From assembly GCF_003385395.1 (NCBI RefSeq), contig NZ_QNUG01000009.1, positions 52,986 through 116,985 on the forward strand: 64,000 nt of DNA, in the 5' to 3' direction. Source of the DNA: Epilithonimonas hispanica (GTDB lineage Bacteria > Bacteroidota > Bacteroidia > Flavobacteriales > Weeksellaceae). Position numbers and translations under genes: made by a program. How positions within the stretch are numbered: position 1 is the first letter of the stretch; each line of letters starts with the position of its first letter. Positions 38,969 to 47,018 of this stretch are shown in pieces. The notes below the pieces were generated by a model. It was not told the DNA's origin, searched no databases, and saw nothing but the letters and a program-made list of their open reading frames with translations.

Positions 38969-40144
38969 GAGAAGTTCGAATACACTCGCTGCACCTTGAC
39001 CTGTTCCAACACACATTGTCACAACGCCGTATTTGCTTTGTCTGCGTTTCATTTCGTCAAGCAGTTGAACAGTCAATTTTGTTCCTGTACAACCAAGTGG
39101 ATGTCCAAGTGCGATTGCGCCTCCGTTTACGTTTACGATGTCAGGATTGATATTCAATTCTCTTAAAATGGCAACGGATTGAGAGGCAAAAGCTTCGTTC
39201 AATTCAAACAAATCGATGTCAGATTGTTTTAGGCCAGCTTGTTCTAATGCTTTCGGAATCGCATACATTGGTCCGATTCCCATAATTCTTGGCGGAACTC
39301 CGACAGTTGAATAGGAGAGAAGTCTCGCCACTGGTGTTAAGTTTAATTCTTTGACCATTCTTTCCGACATTACCATTGTGAAAGCCGCACCGTCAGAAGT
39401 TTGAGATGAATTACCTGCCGTTACAGAACCATTCGCTGCGAAAACAGGACGAAGTTTTGCCAAGGCCTCGATTGAAGTATCAGCTCTCGGACCTTCGTCT
39501 TGCTTGAATGCGTATTCTTTGGTCTGAATCTTTTCCTTTTCATCAAGGAAATTATATTTCACATCAATCGGAACAATCTGATTATCAAATTTTCCTTCCT
39601 GTATCGCTTTTATCGCTTTCTGGTGAGAGTTATAAGCAAATTGATCCTGCTCTTCGCGACTTACTTTGAACTCGTTGGCAACCGCTTCTGCTGTTAATCC
39701 CATTCCCCAATAATAATCGGGATTTGATTTTGCCAAATCCGTGTCCGGAATTGGTTTATAGCCTCCCATTGGGATATAAGACATACTTTCTGCTCCACCA
39801 GCGATGATGCATTCTGCCATTCCAGCTTTGATTTTTGCTGCTGCAATCGCAATCGATTCTGAACCTGATGCACAATACCTGTTCACTGTTACACCCGGAA
39901 CTTTGTCTGTATCCAATCCCATTAATGAAATCAGTCTTGCGACATTCAATCCTTGCTCTGCTTCCGGCATTGCACAACCGACAATCAAATCGTCGATGCG
40001 AGCCGGGTCAAGATTTGGAACATCTTTCATCAGACGTTCTATTACAGTTGCCGCCATATCATCCGGACGGGTAAAACGCAAAGAACCTTTCGGCGCTTTA
40101 CCAACTGCTGTTCTGTATCCTGTTACTATATATGCTTCGTTCAT
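38966..40144 (-). CDS. fadA: Acetyl-CoA C-acyltransferase (thiolase)
   Basis: 392 aa from ATG 40142-40144 (MNEAYIVTGYRTAVGKAPKG); the frame extends further upstream but only into repeat sequence. Cleaves 3-ketoacyl-CoA with CoA in beta-oxidation. Active-site Cys in VNRYCASGSESIAIA, His in FELNEAFASQ/GHPLGCTG, and second Cys in VTMCVGTGQGAA are all present. Neighbours on both sides are S23 genes, then fadB-like and fadE-like genes. Confidence 0.95.
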   Translation of the reverse strand: MNEAYIVTGYRTAVGKAPKGSLRFTRPDDMAATVIERLMKDVPNLDPARIDDLIVGCAMPEAEQGLNVARLISLMGLDTDKVPGVTVNRYCASGSESIAIAAAKIKAGMAECIIAGGAESMSYIPMGGYKPIPDTDLAKSNPDYYWGMGLTAEAVANEFKVSREEQDQFAYNSHQKAIKAIQEGKFDNQIVPIDVKYNFLDEKEKIQTKEYAFKQDEGPRADTSIEALAKLRPVFAANGSVTAGNSSQTSDGAAFTMVMSERMVKELNLTPVARLLSYSTVGVPPRIMGIGPMYAIPKALEQAGLKQSDIDLFELNEAFASQSVAILRELNINPDIVNVNGGAIALGHPLGCTGTKLTVQLLDEMKRRQSKYGVVTMCVGTGQGAASVFELL

Positions 40145-40158
40145 AGATTTAGAGATAT

Positions 40159-40186
40159 TTAGACAAGAGATTAGAGACTCTTGTCG
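40159..40186. repeat. Left arm of the inverted repeat around the third S23 gene
   Basis: TTAGACAAGAGATT at 40159-40172 is inverted at 40599-40612. The arm is also a small hairpin by itself (GACAAGAG 40162-40169 / CTCTTGTC 40178-40185). Confidence 0.68.
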
Positions 40187-40190
40187 GATT

Positions 40191-40556
40191 TTAAATATTA
40201 ATGTTTTTCTTGAGATTTTCTTTGAAGACAAAAAGCATTTTCTGAATTTCATCCAATTTATTTAGTAGCAATTCATTTCTTTCTATGGATATAAAATTTA
40301 ATCTTTCGAAGATAATAAGTTGGGTTTGAAGTTCATAAGAAGAACCATAAGCGATATTTAGAAAATGATAAAATTCTTTTTCTCTTTCTCGTCCAGCACC
40401 TTCTGCAATATTCGAAGGAATAGAAACTGCACATCTTTTGATTTGAGAAGACAAACCATATTTTTCTTCAACTGGCATAGTAGCTAAAGCGCTATAGACT
40501 TCAATAATTAAATCAATAGAATCATTCCAGATTTTTAATTTTCTAATATTGTGCAT
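40191..40556 (-). CDS. Four-helix-bundle protein (S23/IVP family), third copy
   Basis: 121 aa, more distant from the other two: RKLKIWNDSIDLIIEVY start, then EEKYGLSSQIKRCAVSIPSNIAEGAGRE, the typical core of the IVP family (SIPSNIAEG), and FYHFLNIAYGSSYELQTQL. Lies between the fadB-like gene and the thiolase gene, in operon direction, enclosed by arms of another repeat family (ACAAGAGA). Last residues (NINI) run into A+T-rich repeat sequence. Confidence 0.9.
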   Translation of the reverse strand: MHNIRKLKIWNDSIDLIIEVYSALATMPVEEKYGLSSQIKRCAVSIPSNIAEGAGREREKEFYHFLNIAYGSSYELQTQLIIFERLNFISIERNELLLNKLDEIQKMLFVFKENLKKNINI

Positions 40557-40576
40557 TCTTATACTTTTTTATAAGT

Positions 40577-40612
40577 GTCTCTTGTCTTCAATCTTTCAAT
40601 CTCTTGTCTAAT
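40577..40612. repeat. Right arm of the inverted repeat around the third S23 gene
   Basis: Contains two CTCTTGTC copies; the first two bases of the arm on the minus strand belong to the TAG stop of the fadB-like gene. Partner of 40159-40186. Confidence 0.68.
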
Positions 40613-42980
40613 TCCTTACCGGTTTTCCTGTTTTTAACATTCCACCAATCCTTTCAAGTGTTTTTCTTTCTCCACAAAGTGACAAGAATGCTTCTCTTTC
40701 CAAATCCAATAAATATTGTTCAGAAACTTCTGTCTGTTCAGAAAGATTACCGCCGGTCATTACATAACCGATTTTATTCGCGATTTTTCTGTCGTGTTCT
40801 GATGCATAACCACCAGCAACCATTTGGTCTGTTCCAACGTAGAACATTCCCATTGCTTCATTTCCAAGAACTTTAACTTTCTCAGGAACCGGCGGTGTAT
40901 ATCCTAATTCGTCTAAAACAATAGCCTGACGTTTTGCTTCAGCGATTTGTCTGTCTTTGTTAACAACAATGATATCTTTATCTGTTAAAATTCCCATTTG
41001 CTTAGCTTCGTGAGCAGAAGTCGCCACTTTTGCCGTTGCAATATTCATAAAGTAATTTCTCAAATGATTGGTTTTTACATCATCAGGAAGTGCTCCTTTC
41101 AAGGCTCTTAAAGCAAATTCTTTGGTTCCGCCACCACCAGGGATCAGACCAACACCAACTTCTACAAGCCCGATGTAAGTTTCTGCTGCTGCAACGATTT
41201 TGTCGGCGTGCATAGAGAATTCGCAGCCACCACCAAGCGTCATTCCGAAAGGTGCAGCGATTACTGGAATTGATGAATATCGTAACTTCATCGAAGTCTG
41301 CTGGAACATTGCGATTGCCATATTCAGTTCGTACCAATCTTGTTCAACAGCCATCATCATTACCATTGCTAGATTAGCGCCGACTGAGAAATTTTCAGCT
41401 TGATTTCCTACAACCAAACCTCTATAATCTTTCTCGGCAATATCAATGGATTTATTAAGACCTTCCAAAACGCCACCTCCAAGAGAGTTCATTTTTGAAC
41501 GGAATTCGAAGTTCAAAATACCGTCGCCAAGGTCAATTAATGCAGATTCAGAATTAGACCAAACTGTTTTTTCTTTTCTGATGTTATTAAGAATAATAAA
41601 AGAATCCTGACCAGGAATTGGTTCGTAAGTTTTCGTATTCTGATTGTAAAATAATTGTTTTCCATTTTCCAGTTTGTAGAAAGATTCGTTTCCGGAAGCC
41701 AGCATTTCTTTTACCCAATCTGCCACTTTATAACCTTCGCTTTCAACCAAATCAATTCCTTTTTGGATTCCTACAAAATCCCAGTTTTCAAATGGTCCAT
41801 ATTTCCAAGCGTAACCGGTTTTCATTGCATCATCGATAGAATAGAACACATCCGTAATTTCTGGAACTCTTTGAGAAACGTAAGCAAACAATGAAGCGAA
41901 ATGTTTTCTAATCAATTCTCCGGCTTTGGATTGGTCTTTCAACAAAATCGGTAAACGGTTTTTCAAACTTCCGGCTTCTTTCGCTGTTGTAACAATCGAA
42001 AGTTTTGGTTGTTTTGTCGGTTCGTAGCCCAGCGTTTCATAATTAAGAACGAAACGATTCACATTTCCACCAGCATCTTTTTCTTTATAATAAAATCCTT
42101 TTTTAGCTTTATCGCCAAGGAATTTATTTTCAATAAGGAAATTCAAAGTTTTGGAATCTTTAAGAGCCTGAACCATTTCATCGTCTTTAAGATTGGCTTG
42201 AAGTCCTTTGGTTACATTGAAAGCGGTGTCCAAGCCAACCAAATCTCCCAATTTGAAAGTTCCGGTTTTTGGACGATTCAGTAAATCTCCGGTCAAGGAA
42301 TCAGCTTCTTCAATTGTTAAACCGATTTCTTCCGTCAATTCCATAATCTTTGCCATCGAATAAACTCCAATTCTGTTTCCTATAAATCCTGGCGTATCTT
42401 TACAAAGAACAGTGGTTTTTCCAAGGAATTTTTCGCCATAAGACATAAAGAAATCAATCACAGATTTATCTGTTTTTGGACCTGGAATTACTTCAAATAA
42501 TTTCAAGTATCTCGGTGGATTGAAAAAGTGTGTTCCACAGAAATGTTTCTGGAAATCCTCTGACCTTCCTTCTGACATCAAATGAATCGGAATTCCCGAT
42601 GTGTTAGAAGTTATCAAAGTTCCTTCTTTACGAAGTTTGTCCACTTTTTCAAACATCGATTGTTTGATGTCCAATCTCTCGACAATCACTTCAATCACCC
42701 AATCCGAATTTTTGATTTTATCCAAATCATCTTCGAAGTTTCCAACCGTAATTCTGGAAGCGAAAGATTTGTCATAGATTGGTGAAGGATTACTTTTCAA
42801 AGCGTTGTTAAGATGACCTTGTGCAACGCTGTTCCTTGTTTTTTTGTCGGCGTTTTCCGAATCTTTCGGAGGCATATCCAACATCAAAACCGAGATGCCG
42901 TTACCCGCTAAATGACAGGCAATTCCGGAACCCATAACGCCGGAACCAAGAACCGTAACGTGTTTTATTTTTCTGTTCAT
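40608..42980 (-). CDS. 3-hydroxyacyl-CoA dehydrogenase / enoyl-CoA hydratase fusion
   Basis: 790 aa bifunctional beta-oxidation enzyme. Domain order is dehydrogenase first: Rossmann VTVLGSGVMGSGIACHLAG at residue ~8, TSNTSGIPIHLM and HFCGTHFFNPPRYLKLFEVI, then the C-terminal 3HCDH repeats. A crotonase domain lies at ~485-720 (GLVVGNQAENFSVGANLAM, GGGCEFSMHADKIVAAAETYIGLVEVGVGLIPGGGGTKE). This order is opposite to E. coli FadB. Upstream neighbour is a MarR regulator. Confidence 0.94.
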   Translation of the reverse strand: MNRKIKHVTVLGSGVMGSGIACHLAGNGISVLMLDMPPKDSENADKKTRNSVAQGHLNNALKSNPSPIYDKSFASRITVGNFEDDLDKIKNSDWVIEVIVERLDIKQSMFEKVDKLRKEGTLITSNTSGIPIHLMSEGRSEDFQKHFCGTHFFNPPRYLKLFEVIPGPKTDKSVIDFFMSYGEKFLGKTTVLCKDTPGFIGNRIGVYSMAKIMELTEEIGLTIEEADSLTGDLLNRPKTGTFKLGDLVGLDTAFNVTKGLQANLKDDEMVQALKDSKTLNFLIENKFLGDKAKKGFYYKEKDAGGNVNRFVLNYETLGYEPTKQPKLSIVTTAKEAGSLKNRLPILLKDQSKAGELIRKHFASLFAYVSQRVPEITDVFYSIDDAMKTGYAWKYGPFENWDFVGIQKGIDLVESEGYKVADWVKEMLASGNESFYKLENGKQLFYNQNTKTYEPIPGQDSFIILNNIRKEKTVWSNSESALIDLGDGILNFEFRSKMNSLGGGVLEGLNKSIDIAEKDYRGLVVGNQAENFSVGANLAMVMMMAVEQDWYELNMAIAMFQQTSMKLRYSSIPVIAAPFGMTLGGGCEFSMHADKIVAAAETYIGLVEVGVGLIPGGGGTKEFALRALKGALPDDVKTNHLRNYFMNIATAKVATSAHEAKQMGILTDKDIIVVNKDRQIAEAKRQAIVLDELGYTPPVPEKVKVLGNEAMGMFYVGTDQMVAGGYASEHDRKIANKIGYVMTGGNLSEQTEVSEQYLLDLEREAFLSLCGERKTLERIGGMLKTGKPVRN

Positions 42981-42983
42981 TAT

Positions 42984-43025
42984 GTTGATTTGTTAATTTG
43001 TTGATTCGTTAAATTAGTTGATTTT
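42984..43025. repeat. Solitary TTGATTTGTTAATTTG repeat
   Basis: Between the fadB-like gene and marR, consecutive TTGATTTGTTAA / TTGATTCGTTAA units resemble the arm sequences found elsewhere, but I see no pairing partner nearby. Confidence 0.35.
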
Positions 43026-43059
43026 TCTATAAATCTAACAGTTTTACATTTTCACGATT

Positions 43060-43521
43060 TCACTTTTTATGATTTAGTTCGTTCGCGATTTTTAAGATGT
43101 CTGTCATTACTTCTTTGAAAACTTCAAATTTCTCTGGAGCAATTCTTTCAACCACTTTTTTATTGAAATTAACTACAACTTCTTTGGAAAGATTTCTGGA
43201 GTTGACTCCTTTTTCCGTCAGTTTTATAATCACTTCTCGTTTATCAGTTGTGGTTTTTTCTTTGTAGATATAACCATTGTCTTCGAGAAGTTTGATGATT
43301 CTTGTCAATGAAGTAGGTTCAATCGCCATTTTGGGACCAAGATTCGTACTTCTTGTTCCTTCTTTTGGGTCAATTTTAAGTAATGTCAATGCTTGAACTG
43401 CAGTTGAATTGTACAGGGATGCTTGGTCCGAATACATTTTCGAGACCGCTAACCAAGCCGACTTTAACATTAAGTCAACACTTTCGACTTTTTCTGAATT
43501 TTTCTTTTCCATAACTAGCAT
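43060..43521 (-). CDS. MarR family transcriptional regulator
   Basis: About 150-153 aa winged-helix protein; ATG at 43510-43512 (MEKKNSEKV) is an alternative start. The wHTH region (MAIEPTSLTRIIKLLEDNGYIYKEKTTTDKREVIIKLTEKG) has the MarR DxR wing motif (TDKRE). First gene of the beta-oxidation operon. A 26-bp perfect palindrome just upstream covers the promoter, so the protein probably represses itself and the operon; acyl-CoA ligands would be a reasonable guess but are not shown. Confidence 0.92.
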   Translation of the reverse strand: MLVMEKKNSEKVESVDLMLKSAWLAVSKMYSDQASLYNSTAVQALTLLKIDPKEGTRSTNLGPKMAIEPTSLTRIIKLLEDNGYIYKEKTTTDKREVIIKLTEKGVNSRNLSKEVVVNFNKKVVERIAPEKFEVFKEVMTDILKIANELNHKK

Positions 43522-43537
43522 ATTGAAGTGCTTTTTA

Positions 43538-43574
43538 CAAATATAAAAAAAATACTATGCATGCATAGTATTTT
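43538..43574 (-). promoter_or_regulatory. MarR operator palindrome and promoter
   Basis: Perfect palindrome 43549-43574 (AAAATACTATGCA/TGCATAGTATTTT) immediately upstream of a minus-strand TATATTTG -7 box (43538-43545). The palindrome occupies the region between -10 and -33, where bound repressor would block RNA polymerase. Confidence 0.8.
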
Positions 43575-43656
43575 GATATTAAGTTGTTTAAATTGTTGAT
43601 TTGCAATTGATTAATTATTATGCGAATCTTATTAAATAAAATTGATGAAAATCTAT

Positions 43657-44598
43657 TTAGTTAGAATTGCTTGTTTTAATCAATGTTTGCAGCGATTGTT
43701 TAATTTCGGATAAATTATGACAATTGTCATAAAAACCCTCCGAATTTAGTTCCCAAAAATCATTTTTAAACGTCAATTTGATTTTTCGTAAATCTTGAGA
43801 GAAGTTTTTTTGGAGATAAGAAAACATCATTTCTTTTTCCAATTTCGGTGCATCAATTTCTGGAGCGTGAAATGTTTGATTAAATTCTAAAATCTTTGGC
43901 ATAATCAATTCGGGATTGTTGAGAATAACTTCTTCAGATATTCCGCTAATGAGTTTTTCATCTTTTATCCACCAGATTTTATCGGAAAATTCCTTTGCCA
44001 ATCGCCAATCGTGGGAAGAGAAAAGAATCAGTTTATTTTCATATTTCGCAAGATTTCTTAGAAGAGAAAGAATTATCAGTTTATTTTCTTCATCCAAATG
44101 TGTGGTTGGTTCGTCTAGAATAATAAAAGGCGAATTCTGAGCCAAAGCTCTTCCAATAAAGGCTTTTTGGAGATTTCCGTCTGATAATTCGGTGAGTTTT
44201 TTGTTTTGATATGCTGATAGATTAAGTTTATTGATGATTTCTGAAATTTCTTTTTTATCAGTTTCATTTAATTTAAAATAATAAGGATAATGAATATATT
44301 TTCCGAGCGAAATCAAATCTGTGACCGTATAATTATCAGGAATGTCAGCTTTAGAAAAAACAATGGCAATTTGAGATGCTATTTCGTTTGAATCCAGTTT
44401 TTGAATTGATTTTCCTTTAATAAAAATTTCGCCTTTTAAAAGCTTATTTTGTCCAAGAATAGATTTGATTAAAGTTGTTTTTCCGATTCCATTATTTCCC
44501 ATTAATAAACAGACTTCTCCTAATTCCAAAGAAGAATCAATCTCCGAAACCAAAGGGTTTGAGTAACCGATTATTGCTTGTTTTATTTCTAAGAACAT
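43657..44598 (-). CDS. ABC transporter ATP-binding protein, iron/siderophore (FecE) type
   Basis: 313 aa. Walker A GNNGIGKTT, signature LSDGNLQKAFIGRALAQ (a divergent LSGGQ), Walker B FIILDEPTTHLDE and a switch His (SSHDWR). Energises uptake through the FecCD-type permease encoded at 45318-46286; the two genes are now separated by an inserted GxxExxY gene. A C-terminal tail of about 60 residues extends beyond the usual ATPase. Confidence 0.9.
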   Translation of the reverse strand: MFLEIKQAIIGYSNPLVSEIDSSLELGEVCLLMGNNGIGKTTLIKSILGQNKLLKGEIFIKGKSIQKLDSNEIASQIAIVFSKADIPDNYTVTDLISLGKYIHYPYYFKLNETDKKEISEIINKLNLSAYQNKKLTELSDGNLQKAFIGRALAQNSPFIILDEPTTHLDEENKLIILSLLRNLAKYENKLILFSSHDWRLAKEFSDKIWWIKDEKLISGISEEVILNNPELIMPKILEFNQTFHAPEIDAPKLEKEMMFSYLQKNFSQDLRKIKLTFKNDFWELNSEGFYDNCHNLSEIKQSLQTLIKTSNSN

Positions 44599-44611
44599 AT
44601 TTTATTGTTTA

Positions 44612-44680
44612 CACAAAGGCACAATGATAATTTTATTTTGGATATGTTTTTAAGGCACAAGGTTTGAAAATCTTCGATTT
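44612..44680. repeat. Direct-repeat block left of the GxxExxY gene
   Basis: Contains CACAAAGGCACAA, TTTTTAAGGCACAA and GAAAATCTTCGATTTTT in this order; the same three blocks recur in the same order at 45177-45264 on the other side of the gene. Confidence 0.75.
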
Positions 44681-44708
44681 TTTTTTACTGAACTAGTTTT
44701 TATTTTTT

Positions 44709-45167
44709 CTATAAATAACCATTTATTACTCTGGAAATACCTGCTTTAAATGTTTCTTCATTAAAGTTAATAAGCAAACCTAATTTACATCCTGTCATTT
44801 TTAGATAAGTTAATACTTGTGCTTTATGAGAAGGATTTATATATTCAACTGCTTTGATTTCTAATACTAATTTTGATTCAACTAAAATATCAATACGAAA
44901 AGCATTTTCTATTTTCAGTTCTTCATAAATTATTGGTAATATTATTTGTTTTTCAACTTTTAAACCTTGCTTCTGTAACTCATACAACAAACATTCTTCA
45001 TAAACGTTTTCAAATAATCCAGGTCCTAATTTCTTATGAATTTTGAGTCCAGCATCAAAAACTATTTTTGATAATTCATTTTCTGTCATTTGTATTTTTT
45101 TCTCGAAGATAAAAACTTTGTTGTTTCTAGTCAAAGAAAAATTATCTAAGGTTTTACAATAAACCAT
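44709..45167 (-). CDS. GxxExxY family protein
   Basis: 152 aa. Carries the name-giving motif in LGPGLFENVYEECLLYELQ (GLFENVY) and the downstream KQIILPIIYEELKIENAFRIDILVESKLVLEIKAVE, an Asp...Glu-x-Lys pattern of a PD-(D/E)XK nuclease-like fold; ends KMTGCKLGLLINFN. The function of the family is not established. It is placed between a FecCD permease gene and its ATPase gene, in operon direction, flanked by direct copies of a CACAAAGGCACAA repeat. The ATG may be further in (MTENELSKIVFD at 45089). Confidence 0.88.
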   Translation of the reverse strand: MVYCKTLDNFSLTRNNKVFIFEKKIQMTENELSKIVFDAGLKIHKKLGPGLFENVYEECLLYELQKQGLKVEKQIILPIIYEELKIENAFRIDILVESKLVLEIKAVEYINPSHKAQVLTYLKMTGCKLGLLINFNEETFKAGISRVINGYL

Positions 45168-45176
45168 ATTTTATCA

Positions 45177-45318
45177 CACAAAGGCACAAAGATTTATTCA
45201 ATATTATGTTTTTAAGGCACAAAGTTTAACTTCGTTAAAAACAATACGAAAATCTTCGATTTTCTAGTGCCTTAAAATATTTTCAATTAATTCAAAAAAA
45301 ATCTTAGTGTCCTTGTGT
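45177..45318. repeat. Direct/inverted repeat block right of the GxxExxY gene
   Basis: 45177-45264 repeats the left block (44612-44680) directly. It is followed by an inverted version (TAGTGCCTTAAAATATTTT, then TCTTAGTGTCCTTGTG) ending at the permease stop codon, so the block can also fold on itself. Confidence 0.7.
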
Positions 45319-46286
45319 TAAACCTTCCTCATCAACATCATCAATATCACAGGAATACCAAAAAACGTCGTAATAATATTAATCGGAAATTGACTCAACT
45401 CAGAAATAATTGAAAAAAACTGCATTATGAAAACTCCCAAAATCATATTCAAAATCCACTGATGCCAAAGTTGCGCTGGATTCCAAATCATTCTGCAAAA
45501 ATGTGGAACCACAACTCCAATAAATAAAATCGGTCCTAAAAAAGCCGTAACCGAAGCAGAAAGTAGGGAAGAAGCTACAATAATACTGATTTTCAGCTTA
45601 GATTGACTGATTCCAAAGCTTTGTGCGTAAGCACTTCCGAGAGCATTCCCGATTAAAGGTTTTATAGATTTGAAAGTGAAAATTAATCCAATAATGATTA
45701 AAACTGTAAGAATCGAAATCTGAATCAAACTCGCTTGATTATTTGCTCCGAAAGTCCAGAGAATATAGTTTTTCAGACTTTGACTTTCCACATAAAATTG
45801 AAGAAAGGAAACAACAGCACCAGCTAAAGCTGAAATCAAAAACCCGAAAATAATAATGAAACTTTTATCTCGAAATCGATTCGAAAATAACAGTAAAATC
45901 ATCATCAGAACAATGCTTCCAATAATTGATGATAAGCTAATGAAACTATTTTGTAGAAAATCAGGAATCAGAATATTCTGTGAAAAGAAAATGTAAAATG
46001 CTACAAATAAACTGGAAACAGAAGTGATTCCCAAAACATCTGGTCCAGCCAAAGGATTTTTGAAATATTCCTGCAAAAGAAATCCGCTTGTCGGAATCGC
46101 AATTCCTGCCAGAAGCATTGCTAAAGCACGATTAATCCTGAATCCGGCAATTTGAAAATTCTCAGATTCCGAATTGAAAAAATCAGAAAAATTTAGTTTT
46201 GCAAAACCAATATTGAGATTGATGAAAAACGCAATAATCGCAAAGAGGATTATTAAAATTACCAAAAAAGGAAAACGTTTCATCAA
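45318..46286 (-). CDS. FecCD-family iron ABC transporter permease
   Basis: 322 aa with about nine membrane segments. N terminus is a membrane anchor; ALAMLLAGIAIPTSGFLLQEYFKNPLAGPDVLGITSVSSL is the conserved FecCD/BtuC segment, and the C-terminal GPILFIGVVVPHFCRMIWN block contacts the ATPase. Imports ferric siderophore, haem or cobalamin; the substrate is not shown. No binding-protein gene is adjacent; the TlpA-like gene lies 10 bp upstream. Confidence 0.92.
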   Translation of the reverse strand: MMKRFPFLVILIILFAIIAFFINLNIGFAKLNFSDFFNSESENFQIAGFRINRALAMLLAGIAIPTSGFLLQEYFKNPLAGPDVLGITSVSSLFVAFYIFFSQNILIPDFLQNSFISLSSIIGSIVLMMILLLFSNRFRDKSFIIIFGFLISALAGAVVSFLQFYVESQSLKNYILWTFGANNQASLIQISILTVLIIIGLIFTFKSIKPLIGNALGSAYAQSFGISQSKLKISIIVASSLLSASVTAFLGPILFIGVVVPHFCRMIWNPAQLWHQWILNMILGVFIMQFFSIISELSQFPINIITTFFGIPVILMMLMRKV

Positions 46287-46296
46287 GAATTAATTA

Positions 46297-46932
46297 TTAT
46301 TTCAAAGATTTTTTTGGACTGGAAATCATTGCTTTTTCCTTATTGTCAATCGCTTTTGCAGAAGAATTATCTGCTAAAATTTTTTTGATTTTCTGATTCA
46401 GCATTTCTTCGGTCATAGAACCAACAGTTTCATCAGATTTATTGCCTTTTCTGATTAATGTAAACGGAATCGATTCTCCGTTCCAAGATTGAAAATTTTG
46501 TGCGAAAAACTCTTGTTTCAAAAGCATTCCGTCAAGAAGAATGACGTTTTTTCTAATGTCATATTCGTCGGCAAAATCACTGACTTTGCTTGCCCAATCT
46601 GTTTTGTTATCAAGACTTACAAATGTGAATTTCACAGGTTTTCCTGCCAATTCGTCCATCTTCTTTCTGAAATGCGGAATCTCCTGCATACACGGCCCAC
46701 ACCAAGTAGCAAAGAAGTTGGTCACATAAAGCGTGTCAGAATGATTGGACTTCAAAACTTCCGAGATTTTTTCAGGTGAAAGTTCTGTCAGTTCGGCAAC
46801 ATCGGCTTCAGATTTTGTAGGCTCAACTTTTATCGAATCTTCTTTGGCTTCGGTTTCAGCAACTTTTTCATCGTTCTTTTTACAAGCTAAAAGGCTGATT
46901 GATAAAATGGAATATATTAGGAATTTTTTCAT
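46297..46932 (-). CDS. TlpA-like thioredoxin-family lipoprotein
   Basis: 211 aa. Lipoprotein signal with lipobox SLLAC (Cys 17), then a charged linker and a thioredoxin domain with the active site FFATWCGPCMQEIPHF. Predicted periplasmic thiol-disulfide oxidoreductase anchored to a membrane. Ten bp upstream of the permease gene and probably co-transcribed. Confidence 0.9.
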   Translation of the reverse strand: MKKFLIYSILSISLLACKKNDEKVAETEAKEDSIKVEPTKSEADVAELTELSPEKISEVLKSNHSDTLYVTNFFATWCGPCMQEIPHFRKKMDELAGKPVKFTFVSLDNKTDWASKVSDFADEYDIRKNVILLDGMLLKQEFFAQNFQSWNGESIPFTLIRKGNKSDETVGSMTEEMLNQKIKKILADNSSAKAIDNKEKAMISSPKKSLK

Positions 46933-47018
46933 AGTTTTATTTTATTTAAAAATGAAAGTAAAGCTTGATGATTTAGATTTTTTCTTTTCTCAAATTTCAT
47001 TAAATTTGATTCTTGACA

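Noticed and set aside
38966..40252. Longer thiolase with 36 extra N-terminal residues
   Set aside because: The extension is encoded by repeat-arm sequence; the family start is MNEAYIVTG at 40144.
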